From contig NJPS01000006.1 of assembly GCA_002946415.1 (NCBI GenBank), positions 124,001-188,000 on the forward strand: a DNA stretch of 64,000 nucleotides, given 5' to 3'. Positions 44,752 through 56,582 of this stretch are shown here, piece after piece; the first letter of the stretch is position 1; every line of letters starts with the position of its first letter. The notes under the pieces are model-generated. The model saw only the letters and a program-made list of their open reading frames with translations, made no database searches and had not been told where the DNA came from. A program made the translations under genes and the position numbers. The DNA is from Rutstroemia sp. NJR-2017a BVV2 (taxonomy: Eukaryota > Ascomycota > Leotiomycetes > Helotiales > Rutstroemiaceae).

Positions 44752-47552
44752 ATGGCTCCTTCTCCATCTCACTTTACTCCGCCAGAGAGCTCTGTCATTG
44801 AGAGCTCTCATACCTTGTCTTCGACATCTGAGCCATCTTCAAAAAACCGCAAGGTAAGTTTGCAGACCTTCGCAAATTGGTTGTGGATTCACGAAAATAA
44901 TTTTATAGGCGCTCACCATCTTCATTCCAAACGAAGATGCTCCGGTCCAGGCGGACTGTACCGTGGTATATGACTCTGATTCCAGCCTTTCCAGCCTTTC
45001 AAGTCTGTTTGATATCAGTCCACCCTCATCTCCAAGCATAAAAGCTGCCCCAACCGCAGCCACAGCTCAAATCAAGAGCACGCCGCTTCGCAGAAGTGCT
45101 CGAAAGGCTGCCCTGAATGTACGTAACCCCGCTGATCTTCTCAGCAATCATTATAAGGAGTTCAACACCAAGCCCAAGGTTGTCATGTCCAATAAGAGAA
45201 AACTCAAGCATGACGATGATCCCGGCTCAGAAACCAAAAGGACATCCCGTAAGCGCACTGCAAGGCCATCACAGGCCACTTCAAACAAAAAAGGGGCAGT
45301 ATCACAAGCCAAAAGTACTGACAACCTCACGCTTGATAAGCCAGAAGCGTTCGGGGAGCCACCTATCTGGGCTGACAAGCGACAAGCATTGTGTGAAACC
45401 CTTCCCTACTATAGAGCATATCAATCAGGTGCCTACACCTCCCACAATCTTGTTTATGGGTTCCTCTACGACAAGGAGGTGGGAGCACGCGATGTGTTCA
45501 CTGACCAAGTCTACATTGCACGAGTGTACGTAGCATTGCCCCGGAAATTCTGGACAGTCATTAACATCAAGTCAGTGGCGGTGGTAAGTCTGAGGATTCT
45601 GACAGGAACCGGGTCCTTCAAAAGGACCAGAATACTAGCACTACGGCGTGTTCTTTCGTACGAAATAAGGAGGAGTATATTCCAGTTGCTATCATCGCTG
45701 GTGAGCACATAGTTGTTTCTTATTCGCTTCTTCAATGCTAAGCTTCTTTATAGGGTTTCAGAATACCACTAGTCCAGTGAAACTAGTTCATCGCTATAGT
45801 GTTCTTGACTGGTTTCAAGTCACTGATGTTTGGTGCGAACGATCTGGTGGTTACAAAGTTTGGATGGTTCGCATGGAGAAGATCGATCTCGCCACAATTT
45901 CTTGGTGGCTACCCCAAAAAGACGTTGATTCAGCAGCTCTGTCCACCCCAGCCAAAGCAACGTTCCAAAACTGTGGGGTATGTGGCAAAGCAAGCAAAGA
46001 GATATACAATCAAGGATGGACTTGCTTGGAGACAGAGTGCGACGCCTTCTTTCGGTTTTCGGGAAACAGTTACGACGATGCCTCGTTAGCGTATAGTTAC
46101 GATTTCATCAACGAGCGTACGCCTTACATGGGCCCCAATCTTCCTTCGTTAGTCCCTCCCCTCATGACGGATGATGACCTCGTTGCACAAAACGCACATG
46201 GTATCGAGAGTGAGTGCAAGAAAGGCATCGTCTGTCCAAAATGTCGTTGCTGCAGTAGGCGGCGTGAGTGGTTGCAGTGGAGCTGCGAAAATGAGCACTG
46301 CGATTTCACTTATAGTCTGAATCCTCGCCCGATATCCATACAGGAAGTTCTAGAGCGAGACATAGAACGCGAAGATAAAGGCAAAGAATTTGCTGCATCC
46401 TCCATCTCATCCAAGCAAATGATCATCGGTGCATACAACGTCTTTGAGTATCTCGTTCCTGATGAAAATGGAAAGAGCATTGGCTTCGTTCGTCATTACA
46501 AGAGCAACAGCCTTATCAACACACAGAAAGACGGTCCAAACGATCTCTTCCATGAACTTCAGGTGGAAGATTTTGGTTTGAAACGAAGCGCAAATATGCA
46601 TCCTGGTCGTAGGTGTTCTGCATCTTGCATTTACTAATCTTGGTCTGACATGATAGTTCCTGGTGAAATTTTGACAAACCACTTTTCAGCAGATACCGTG
46701 AGTCTTCAAGCTTCTGCATCAGATTACTCGAGACACTAACATAACCTAGGGTGCTCCATACAAGTACAAGGTAGCTCAGCCAACAAGAGCTTTCAAAGAT
46801 GCACCTCCTGCAATTCTCAAGGCTCTTGCTCGGATGACCTGGGCAGGCAAGACAGCGGTTGGGTCTAAATATGAAGAATTCCATGACTTCAACGAAGTTC
46901 TAACTCTCGCTTACTTTGAGGACATGAAAATTGACGTGAGTCTCTCTCTCCGCATTATCAAATTCCAACTTACACTAAATAGTACCATGATGATGGTGAA
47001 AAGACTCTGGGACCCACCATTTGCACTCTATCTCTTGGATGCAATGCATTGATGTCCATCAGACCCAAAGCAAAGAGTAAAGTTGGAGGTGATCTCCACC
47101 CAAGAAAGAAACACAAAGCCAACGTCTTGGCAATCAATCTCGAGCATGGCGATATGATCACCATGCATGGCTCGAGAATTCAAGAAGAGTATGAGGTAAG
47201 AATTTCCACCCAAGAAACCTTCCCAAAGTCCTAACCTAACAATCCTTCACAGCACGCCGTAACTCCCAAAGGTCTACTCCGCTTCGCTATGACTTGCAGA
47301 TATATCGATCCCAGCACGCTCAGCGCCGAAGCCCGAGCCACAGCCGAAGCCAGCTCCGCGCTGCCGGCAGATTTCGCCAAGTATGCCTACGACGGAGACG
47401 TCAATGCCAAAAGTGTCCAAAGATCTTCAACCACTCCTTCGGCCTTTGATAAACTCCTGAATACTTGCCGAGCCCATGCCAAAGCCGGTCTAACTCTTAC
47501 TCCTGAACAGAGACAGCTACTGCTAGCAGAACTCGGGGGTTGCAGCGAGTGA
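44752..47552 (+). CDS. AlkB-like 2-oxoglutarate/Fe(II) dioxygenase with Cys-rich modules, eight exons
   Basis: Exons: 44752-44853, 44909-45525, 45576-45700, 45754-46608, 46657-46697, 46750-46935, 46983-47195, 47253-47552. All joins keep phase; 812 residues. The N-terminus (about 1-170) is Ser/Lys-rich and disordered. Residues about 355-390 carry a four-Cys module CGVCG ... CLETEC, and about 440-480 a second, CPKCRCCSRRR ... CENEHC. The C-terminal catalytic core is AlkB-like: iron ligands in YHDDGE (His644, Asp646), LGPTICTLSLG, the middle HGDMITMHGS, the distal ligand His714 in HAVTPKG and 2OG-binding Arg near LLRFAMTCR. Such enzymes oxidise methyl groups on nucleic acids or proteins; the substrate here is unknown. 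Zinc binding by the Cys clusters is inference. Exon 5 is only 41 bases; its donor (GTAGGT) was picked over a nearby GTCGTA. Confidence 0.83.
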
Positions 47553-48304
47553 CTCGCAAGTGCTTACCTTAGGCGCGATCGCATGATATTTCAATGTGGT
47601 TCTTTTCTCCCCTTGGAGCTGGCATATCCATTTTTAAACTTCGTTACCAGTAGCTACGACCTGGTTGTGTTACTAACACGCTGTGCTCTACTCTCTTCTG
47701 TTCTTTTGAGGGCAGTTTACGTCTCAAATTCGGAAATGGTCCTTCACTCTATTCGCCTGCTTTCTTTCGCCAATGTTGCTATCGGCTCATTCAAAGTATC
47801 TTCGTTTCATTTCATATGGAACTCATTCCATCAAACGAGTTCTCGATATTACGGTTTCTCACGATTAACGAATGAATGACTTCGGGAGCTGGACATATAC
47901 TATACACACATCAAACATATAATTTATCATTTGCAGAACGTACTTAGCGAGCTCTTCTCCGGGAACTATTGGGCTTCTTTTTGCTGGTGGGATGAACTTG
48001 GAGATGGCGAGAGAGAAAGGGAAAATATTAGCAATGTATTTCAGCTGGAGCATGCAACATAACATGGACTTTTTTTTAGCATGGAAGAAGATAAGAAAGA
48101 AGCATACAATAAGAGGAATGAAGGGCAATGCTTGACCTCACGCTGCGCGTACGAATGGGGAAGTTGAAGTCCATCGGCCCATGATCTCAAGTTTTTGACT
48201 TCATTATTTCATTGATTCTACACCATGATACATGCATCATATCTAACGAGCTAGCTAGCTCTCAATCATACCACCATTCTCTCCAGGTGTCCCCCCAGCC
48301 TCAC
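47553..48304. other. Convergent 3' flanks of AlkB-like and SKI2 genes
   Basis: Non-coding. Both neighbours end toward this stretch. It contains ordinary AT-rich 3' untranslated sequence, with a T-run near 48070 and an A/G-rich block 48085-48125. Confidence 0.5.
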
Positions 48305-51300
48305 CTACATATACAAACTCGCCACAGCCGTAACATCCCTCTTAATAATCTCCTGACAAGTCTGCATTTTCTGAAACAATTCCGGATCCCCAATAATCCT
48401 CGCCGCGTTCCTAACTTCCCTACACGTCTCATCCAAGCGCGTAATAACCCTAACAATAGTGCCCTCGAGCACATCCGTCAACTCGGTAATATTCTTAAAA
48501 CTCATGCCCCGCGCCCACTCATAGACGACTTCCATCAGACCGAACCTCTCCGGATGAGCCTCGAAATCATTGCTCTCGGAGCTCGGCTGGATGACCTGAT
48601 GCAGCAGCTGCATATCTGTGACTTTCTTGCTCAGGGCGAGGATTTTCTCCTTCCCGGCTTCGAGCGCGGGCGGAAGGGTGGGCACGGTGGTGGTTTTTTC
48701 TTGGAAGATGAATGCGCTGAGGAGGGCGACGATTTCCTCGGGGGAGTATGTGGAGAGGACGTTGTCGAGAATGAGCTCGGTAAGGAGGAGTTCGTCGGCG
48801 GAGTGGATTTCGCAGGCGACCTTTCCTTTGAGTTGAACGCGGGAGGCGTCGTCGATGAAGGAGAGATCTTTGAGGACTTGGATGCGTTGCTCGTAGTCAG
48901 GGAGGAGCTGCAGGTTTTGGTCGGACATGAGCTGTCGGAGTTGGAGGATGTTGGATTGGATTAGGTATTGGTCGTGGCACATTGCGAACTGTGAGATGAC
49001 ATGTTAGCATACAAAGCTGGAGGGTGGCGTGAAGATTTTCGAGAAGAAAAGATAACTTACATGTTTCAAGAAGTTAGGACATTTCAAACAGCTAGCTTTC
49101 TGCGAAGTAATCGCTTCCTGCACGCGTTTGTTGAGATTGTCCCTTAACAGCAAATCCTTAATCTTCGTCCAATCCAGCTCGTTCCAGTCGTTGAGCTCCC
49201 ACGATGAACATAAACGCGCAAGTTCCTTCTTCGCATCCTCGTAACCCTCACCACCAACGATGATATTTGGAACAACGCCCTTGACGATTGTGTTTGTGAC
49301 GCATTCCAGATCAGTTACTGGGATATGTACGGTCTTGGTTGAGATATGTTTCTTGCTTTGGGGAAGCTTGGTGAACATTGTGCGGAATTTGGACATGTAT
49401 GGTAGAAGATCCGTGGAGTCTCGTTGATCACGTCTTGTTCTAATTTCAAGGACATGGATCGTGGGCGCATTTCCGCTGGTTGCTCCTTCTCGGAGGAGAA
49501 TACCTGGAGTTCGTACACCATCTTTCTTGTAGACAACCAAGCGGTTCTTTGAGAACATTCTTCGTCCCACAGGGGTTGCGAGAAGGCCAAGATGGAGATC
49601 GATAGTAAGTTGCTTGTGATTCTGAGCAGCTGCATGACATGCATCTAGATCAACATCACAAATATCACAAGGCTCTCTCTTGACTTTCGCGAGATCTGCT
49701 TCGGAAATCTTGACTGCCTTCTCATGTTCCGGGAGAAGTTGCTGGGTAGCATGCTCACTGAAACTCCTCTTAATCATTTCTTCAATCTTCAGCGCCTCTA
49801 CTCGTAACAGATTGAGTATCATGTTATACGTCAATCTGAACTGCGATCGAAGTTTCGAAGGCTCTCCCATAATCATTTGGCGGAGCTCAGCAACCGGAGG
49901 AGCTTCACCACCTCCTGGAGCAACAATGATGACCGAACCAACAGTATCCAAACCACGACGACCAGCGCGACCAGCCATCTGGGTATACTCACCCGGTAGC
50001 AGGTTTCGGAAAGATTGTCCATCATGTTTGCGATAACCCGAAAATACGACCGTACGAGTTGGCAAGTTCAATCCCATTGCGAAAGTCTCAGTCGCGAATA
50101 GGACTTTGACTAATGTCTGTGCAAATAGCATCTCGACGATCTCTTTCACAATGGGTAAAAGACCACCATGATGAACGGCGATTCCACGACTCAGCAAATC
50201 TCGCAGCCGAACAATCTGTGGTAGAACCCGATCTTCTGGCTTTAATCGAGCGATCGACTTCTCAACCGTCATATGGATAGCACTCTTTTCAGCAGCTGTA
50301 CAGAAGTCTTGGTTACTCAGTGCATCTGCATTTTCCTCGCATCTCTTCTTCGAAAAGACGAAGATACATGCCGGTAGCAGGTTCTCCTTTTTGAGGAACT
50401 GCACAAGGTGCACCCATAGAGTCCTATCTTGAGCAGCCGTTGTACGTCCGCCGGTTCGTCCACCGCGTCCCATATGTCCTGGTGCATGGCTAGCTCGAGG
50501 AGGTCCACTGCCACCACGACCGCCTCTTTGCTGCGCACCACCACGCTGCTGACCACCACCTCTTTGTGGTCCACCACGAGTGTTCTGACCTCTTCCTCTT
50601 TGATTTCCACCTCCGCGAGCATTTGCAGGTTCTGGTGGTGGGATCGCCTTAACCTTATCTCGTCCTGTCAGAACGTCATTTGCAGCCTTCCAGCCCTTCT
50701 CAATGAACTTCTTATCAGCATCTACAATCTTATGTATGCCCTTATCAGCCCAAAGATAATGCTCTAAGGGTACCGGTCTCTTCGGCGTTGAAATAACATA
50801 AATATCTTTCTTCTTCGTTCTTCCAACCCATGATGCGAACTCATAAGTGTTCGGGACAGTGGCAGACAATAAAATCAACGTAACATGCTCGGGCAACATG
50901 ATGATGACCTCTTCCCAAACCACTCCACGTTCTAAGTCATTAACGTAATGCACTTCATCGAAAATGACAAATTCCACATCTCGAATAAGATCCGCTCCTC
51001 TGTACAACATACTCCTCAGAATCTCAGTCGTCATAATAAGACAACTGGCTTCGGGATTAATCTGCACGTCTCCAGTAAGAATACCAACTTCATCGAAAAC
51101 TTGTCGAAAGTCGCGAAATTTCTGATTACTCAATGCCTTGATTGGTGAAGTATAGATCGCTTTGGTCATGTGCTTAGCCGCAAGAGCAATAGCATATTCC
51201 GCAACGACAGTCTTTCCTGCAGAAGTATGCGCCGCCACAAATACCGAGTCGCCATTCTCTAGATGGTATACTGCCTCCTTCTGGAAAGTATCCAGCTCGA

Positions 51301-52298
51301 ATGGCCATTCTCTCGCCATATCCGGAACCAATTCGTGGAAATTCGTAATGTCTCTCTTGACATCCACCATATGTGCCCATTCCTTCCCACCTCTCTTTGC
51401 ATTCGACGCAGCCAATACTCCATGTGGTTCCAAAGCTGGAAACTCAACCGGCAGAAGGGAATCAATATCATCCTCGTCCTCGTCCTCTTCACTCTCTGCA
51501 GCCTTGTCGTCTCCCTCCCCATTCTCCTCTCCACCAACACCCACCTCTTCCGCAGGCTCCTCATCCAAAACCTCCTCCAGATCCTTCGCCTCCTTCTCCT
51601 CCTCTGCCTCCACCTCCCTCTTCTCCTCAAACCTCAACCCCCTCTCAAGCCCTGGCGCAACACTCAACAGCCCCCCTTCTCCCCCAAAATTAATAATCCT
51701 CTCCAATCCCTTCTTCTCTCCACTCTTCACCTCTCCTCTCGCAACCTGCTCCTCCAACGCAGCTGCCGCCTCTACACTTTCCAGGCCCCCAGGCGCAAAA
51801 GGAAAGAACCCTGCTGCACCACGCACGAAATCCGCTCTGTTTGCAGGCTTCCGCATAAACGACGTTGAGTTCTTCGCTGTCGCGCTATTGGCTGGAACGG
51901 TTACTTCTTTGTAGCCCGTTACGCGGCCCTCGAGACCTTCGCGCGTGAAGCGGGTTATGGTTCTGGTTTGTGTTGGGGCAAGCTTGAAGAGATCGGTATA
52001 ATTTGGAGGCGAATCCCAGCGTCTGTTTGGTAGGTATTTAGTCTTGTTTGTTTTAGAAGATGGGATAGAAAGGAGCTTACTGCTGTAGTCTGTTGAGCCA
52101 TTCTGTCGAGAAAGTAGTAGAAGGCGTGAGGTAATTTTGTTCGAGTGAGCGTTTGAGCTCTTCCTTGTCTTGCTTGACACGTTTGGGTGGTCGCGGCGAA
52201 TCGAGAATGCTGTCGAGCCATTCATCGTCATTATCGGTTTGAAGATTCTGCGACTGCAGATGGAGGCTCTCCAACGCTGAGACTAGACCGTCCTCCAT
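48305..52298 (-). CDS. SKI2: SKI2 DExH-box RNA helicase (superkiller complex), three exons
   Basis: Exons (minus) 52298-52081, 52022-49061 and 48988-48305 join to 1287 residues. Introns are GTAAGC...AACAG and GTAAGT...CACAG. The N-terminus MEDGLVSALESLHLQSQNL differs from the open frame running through intron 1, which is why the first exon is set in another frame. Helicase motifs in order: AHTSAGKTVVAEY (Walker A), SPIKALSNQ, LTGDVQ, DEVHY, LLSATVPN, a Gly/Arg-rich insertion (RGGGQQRGG, about residues 550-620) of the arch/insertion region, then VLFATETFAMGLNLP and QMAGRAGRRGLDT. The C-terminal DSHCT-like helical part (CEIHSADELLLTELILDNVL, SFKNITELTDVLEGTIVRVI) completes the Ski2/Mtr4 family. 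It feeds RNA to the cytoplasmic exosome for 3'-5' mRNA decay and nonstop decay. RGG content is a family feature of the insertion. Confidence 0.93.
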
Positions 52299-52585
52299 GA
52301 TTGCCTGGAATCAAAATTCCGTGGTGGTCGTGGAGTGGTGATTAGGTAAATGGTGTTAAGATGCAGGTACGATTTTTGGTGGGGCTCTGGAAGTCCTCAT
52401 GAGCTCATAGGAATACGCGACAACGACCCCGCCATTATTCTCTCGTCGTATACATCAAACAATGTTTTCGAAATTCACGAAGCAATTGTTATTTAAAACA
52501 GTAATATGAGTTCAAAAAATGGTATTGTATTTCAAACGCCGCATAATGCCACCTTCACTATACCAAACGCCAGTCATTAAGCTAT

Positions 52586-53616
52586 TTACCAATCCATGTC
52601 CATCTCCGCCATAGCTTCCATAGCATCCAGGTCATCAAAGTCATCCGCCGGTTTATTCGCGAGAGGCTTGGGTTGCGTCGGTCCCTGTGCTGCGTTGAAC
52701 TCTTCTTCTTCAGCCAGTAGTGCATCAAGATCATCGTCCGGCGGGCCATCATTATCAGGTGGAGCTTTACCAGGACCAGACGATGTAGTATTCCCACCAC
52801 CAAATATCGACGTCGAAGGTGCTGTCTCAGCAGCTTCTTGTAGTCTTGAAGCCCTTGGCGTGGCATCGTACATATCATCGAAATCTGGCTCATCGCCCGG
52901 AACTGGTGTCTTCGGTCTCTCATTCGCCATTGACTCAAATATAGGAGCCACTCTCTCTGTTGTCTTCTCCCTCACAGGAAGCTCGGGTTCACCAAAGATA
53001 GAGTCTTCGCGCACTAGATCCTTCGGTTTCCCTTCATTGATCCATTCCATCCGCGCAGATTGTATCATCTTCTTGTGTCCTACTTTCTCCACCATTGCTA
53101 ATGCGTCGAGGAATTTGGCTTTCGGGAACAGGTCATCTAGCCAAAGCTGATAGAACGCGAGGAGTCTGGCTGCATCGGAATACTAGTATGTTGTCAGTAT
53201 GAAATTAGGATAGCCGAGCAGTCTTTCATACCTCATGGCCCTTTCCCTTGAACTTCAAATGAGCTGCAGCTCTTTTCCGTAACTTGGGTATACCCGCAGC
53301 TGATAATAACCTTCGAAGATGTCAACTCATGAATCAGGTCCTACATAGAGAAAACTGACTTGTGTTCATCGAGCTTCACTCTTGGAACTCGCGGTTTCTT
53401 TGTGATTTCAATTTCCTCATCGATACCCAACCCTGCACCATCCTTTGAATTTTCCGTAGATTCCTTGCCTGACTTTGCTTTACTGCCCGGGGCTACGTAA
53501 TTCTCGCTGAAAGGATCATTCGGATCATCGAAATCGTAGTCAAAAAGATCATCTAAGTCGTTTCCCCCAGCAGTTGGGGCTTCCGTGGGCAGTGGTCGAG
53601 AGGGTGGAGAGTCCAT
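52586..53616 (-). CDS. CSM3: CSM3/Swi3 (TIPIN) replication-fork protection protein, three exons
   Basis: Exons (minus) 53616-53360, 53310-53232 and 53182-52586 join to 310 residues; introns GTCAGT...CGAAG (unusual AAG acceptor) and GTATGA...ACTAG. The Swi3 domain crosses all exons: VPRVKLDEHK|LLSAAGIPKLRK, RAAAHLKFKGKGHE|YSDAAR, LLAFYQLWLDDLFPKAKFLD and MVEKVGHKKMIQSARMEWIN. The N-terminus is acidic (DLDDLFDYDFDDPNDPF) and the C-terminus acidic and ends MDMDW. Csm3 pairs with Tof1 (Swi1/Timeless) and travels with the replisome to stabilise stalled forks and mediate checkpoint signalling. It lies 287 bases upstream of SKI2 on the same strand and is divergent to the NDUFA13-like gene. The AAG acceptor could be replaced by another nearby site, but only this one keeps the conserved KLLSAAG. 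Confidence 0.87.
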
Positions 53617-53928
53617 AATAGCAAAAACAAACAAGAAATCCCAATCAGTGTTTAACAAGACCGTGAAGCTCCTCGACTTAACAGCGTTTTTGAAGATTAT
53701 ACAAAAACCAAAAAAGACATGTGCTTCCTCTTACACCGAAACGCGTCTGAATCTAGGAAGACGTGACGAGGCATCACTAATTTAAGTTAGGCCACAACAT
53801 CTCAGATGGCCCGTGCACGGCCGAATTAGCGTTTCGATACCGAACCTCCATAGATGAAATCGACGAACCTCACCACCGTGGGCTGGACGCAGAAACACCC
53901 AATTGTAAACCAATTGGCACCAAACAAA
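53617..53928. promoter_or_regulatory. Bidirectional promoter of CSM3 and NDUFA13-like genes
   Basis: Only 312 bases separate the two ATGs (counting the shorter NDUFA13-like start), so both promoters must lie here. The segment holds AT-rich stretches (GTTTTTGAAGATTATACAAA near 53690-53710) and a CACTAATTTAAGTTAGGCC block near 53774-53792, but no clear TATA box. Confidence 0.5.
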
Positions 53929-54695
53929 ATGTCGAACATCGAGCAGAGGCCCTTTGTGCCCTCCAAGAAACTCAACACCGAGTATCCTGTACGTCGTCCT
54001 CCCCGCATTCAATTTGTGGGAGCTTGTTCACTGATCACTCTATTCTAGCTTATCGACAGTGATCCGTAAGGTTCCCCTCCCTGAGAAGCCACAGAGCAAG
54101 GAAAGAGGAAGGAAATATCAGTACTGATGAGTGTGAGATAGGCATATTAAGCGAGTGCTCGGATATGCGAGACCCTCGGATTATGCAGCTGGAGCAGCGA
54201 CGACAGCGGCTGGCCCAGGATTGATGTTATTGTGGGAGCGCATTGCGCCCTCCCTTGTTGGCAAAGGGGGCTTCGCACCAATCATGCGACTAACCGGCGT
54301 GATTGGAGCCGGAGCTGGATTTTTCCTGTTCTACCAGCGTTCTATACGTATGAATTACCCCTCCTCCATATGCCTCCCCACCTGCAAACGCTAATCATCA
54401 AATAGTGCGATTCTACGGCTTCACAGAAAACAAACGCGAGCAGGAAATGGATATGAGAGAGATGGTCGACAAAGTGAAGAAGGGAGAGCCGCTGTACGGT
54501 GTGAGCGGTACCACGCCATATATCCAAGGTGTGGCTAGTAGAAATTCGAGATATACCGGAGTGTTCTTGCATGTTATGCCTTGGTTTAACTTTGTCAATC
54601 ATAACCAGCATGGAGTGGATACGGCGAAGTATTATCAGCAGGCTGAGAGGGAGTTGGAGGCTGAGAGAGTGGGCAAGGGTTTGACTACTGGTTAG
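53929..54695 (+). CDS. Mitochondrial complex I subunit, NDUFA13/GRIM-19-like, four exons with a 17-base exon
   Basis: Exons 53929-53988, 54049-54065, 54142-54347 and 54406-54695 join to 190 residues. Conserved blocks: RPFVPSKKLNTEYP|LIDSDP, then HIKRVLGYARPSDYAAGAAT, a single hydrophobic helix LTGVIGAGAGFFLFYQRSI, RFYGFTENKREQEMDMREM and HVMPWFNFVNHNQHGVDTAK. The family (B16.6 in complex I, GRIM-19 in animals) sits in the inner membrane with one transmembrane helix and no cleaved presequence. An in-frame ATG 75 bases upstream (53854) would add 25 residues (MKSTNLTTVGW...), which the family does not need, so I chose the MSNIEQRPF start. Exon 2 is a microexon encoding LIDSD plus two codon bases; introns use GTACGT, GTAAGG and GTATGA. 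Convergent with TAD2. Confidence 0.9.
54049..54065 (+). other. 17-base microexon of the NDUFA13-like gene
   Basis: TTCTAG|CTTATCGACAGTGATCC|GTAAGG. Skipping it would remove 17 bases and shift frame. The five encoded residues LIDSD fall in the conserved N-terminal stretch between TEYP and PHIKR, so inclusion is required. Confidence 0.85.
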
Positions 54696-54949
54696 ATGAA
54701 TAGAAAGAAGGTGGGGTGTGGATGAATGAGGCGGCCGGGGAAAATGCTGGAAGTGATGGATTGGTCTGTAAATAGGGAAATGGGAAATCATTCTACGTTA
54801 TATGATCGTGATGTTGCGTGGGCATCTATATTTCTATGTTGATCTTCATACAACTCTAAAACTCTAGGTATCCAATATACTTACCTGCCCAAGGTGTCTT
54901 TCCAACTCTATACAAATAGAACTACTTATTCCTCCTGGAGGGTGATCCC

Positions 54950-55993
54950 TCATATTCTCGGATCAACCATCGGTTCCACTTCCAACTTCAGAACTCTCTC
55001 CTTTTTGTTTCTCGGTTCCGGTGCTGTCCCTCGTTAGCATCAGATCAGAGTAAACCCCATCTTCATCCATCCGTCCCGCCTTGATCTAAGGACAGCCCGT
55101 AAAAGAAAGTAGAAAAGCCACTCACCCCTCTCATTCTCCTGCACATAAAACCTCCTCAACACCACAATAGCCTCCTCTCTCAACCACCCCCCACTAACCT
55201 CATAATCCCCCTCTTCTTTCTCCACCCTCCCTTTACATTCCTCCTCATCCATCCTAACCCTCTTCTCTCTATGTTCTTCCACCACATCTTCCCCTCCCCT
55301 CCAAACCACATCCCTATCCCGCACATCCCTCCTCCTCCCATTCCCCTCATGCACCCTCAACACACCCCCCGTCCCCCCAAACTTCTCATTTACCGCCCCA
55401 AACCACACCTTCCTAATCCCGACCTGCCTCAGAAACGACGCACACATAATACACGGCTCAACCGTCACGTACAAATCCAAATCTTTAAGATCCTCCGGTC
55501 CGTACACCTTCTCCTCCTTTCCCTCCTCCTCTCCCCCTTCCTTTCTGCCCCCTTCACCCTCCTCCCCTCCCCTCCCTCTCATCCACCTCCCCAGCACCTC
55601 CCCCACAGCCCCAAACTCCGCATGCCTCGTCCCATTAAACCTCTCATTCGTCGCATTCATGCCCCGCCCCACCACCCTCCCCATCTTCGGATCGACCAGC
55701 ACGCAGCCCACCGGAGTTTCGTTCGTGAGCAGTGCTTTATTTGCCTTGATTCCCTGTCAGAACCTTGTCCTAACAAATCCGGCAAAGACAGAACAGAACA
55801 GGACACGAAAGGAAAGAAAAACAAAAGAAAAAGTACACACCATCCCAAGCGCCTCCCGCATAAAACCCACATGTCTCGATATCTCATCCCGAGTCATATA
55901 TTTTGCATCAGGCGGGAGGTTCCGATGATTGTTTCCCTCGCCGGCAGTTTCTTCCTCCGGGATAGTCGTGGTAGAGAGAAGAACGTCCTCCAT
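54950..55993 (-). CDS. TAD2: tRNA-specific adenosine deaminase TAD2 (A34-to-I34), three exons
   Basis: Exons (minus) 55993-55841, 55753-55126 and 55023-54950 join to 284 residues; introns GTGTGT...GACAG and GTGAGT...GACAG. The deaminase core is clear: HVGFMREALGM|GIKANKALL, ETPVGCVLVDP, zinc ligand and catalytic Glu in GTRHAEF, and PCIMCASFLRQ with the two Cys ligands, then VGIRKVWFGAVNEKFGGTG. The end QENER|APEPRNKKERVLKLE matches the fungal family C-terminus. An E/G-rich insert (GGEEGEGGRKEGGEEEGKEE) separates the HAE and PCxxC motifs and looks like a lineage-specific expansion. TAD2 with TAD3 converts adenosine 34 to inosine in tRNAs, needed for wobble decoding. The E/G-rich insert also opens spurious antisense frames. 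Convergent with the complex I gene. Confidence 0.88.
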
Positions 55994-56582
55994 GATGTGC
56001 GATTCTAATCTACTATGAAAGGGAAAAATATATGCGCAAGAATTTTCTTTCTATGAGGCGAAGTGCAGGATATCTAAAGACGGTCCTGGCATGGGTGAAC
56101 TGAGATCAAGTTTCGGAAAGCCGAAGATCTGTTTGAATCTGGTTTGAATGGTTTAGTATGCAAGTGTTAGAAGTGAGGTGGGCAGCTTGGAAACCATCAC
56201 ATGACGAAGTATAACTTTCTTACAATGTCGTCGTGTTTGTTGACACTTCTAAGACCAAGTTCGGTGTTGAATCCATAACTGTTTATCATGGTCACTGCTT
56301 CTTCCACCAGATTCATTCTGTGGATCAAGGTCATAGAAAAGTAGCCCTATCACGTGAGCTTGTAGAAATTATCACCGAGATATTTCTTTTCTTCCTTAGC
56401 GACTCGAGACACACAAGAGACCAAGAGACATATAATCACAAGAAGTCACATAAATGAAGTGGAAATGTAGTATGATGGTCAAACAAGCGCTATGTTTTCA
56501 TGATATTGGCACAAGTTACATATGATGTACACACAAGGTCCGGCAATCCATCCAGCCAGCCTAACCTATCGCCCGCTAACTT
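55994..56582. other. Spacer between TAD2 and hacA
   Basis: Holds the TAD2 promoter and the hacA 3' flank. No gene seen. Confidence 0.45.

Noticed and set aside
48212..48964. 250-codon plus-strand frame over the SKI2 C-terminus
   Set aside because: Antisense shadow of the conserved SKI2 C-terminal exon.
52023..52231. Direct extension of the SKI2 frame upstream through intron 1
   Set aside because: It passes through a GTAAGC...AACAG intron and gives non-conserved sequence; the MEDGLVSAL exon in another frame joins in phase to RWDSPPNYTDLF.
55271..56008. 245-codon plus-strand frame over TAD2
   Set aside because: A Pro/His-rich antisense product of the charged insert; the minus strand carries the deaminase motifs.
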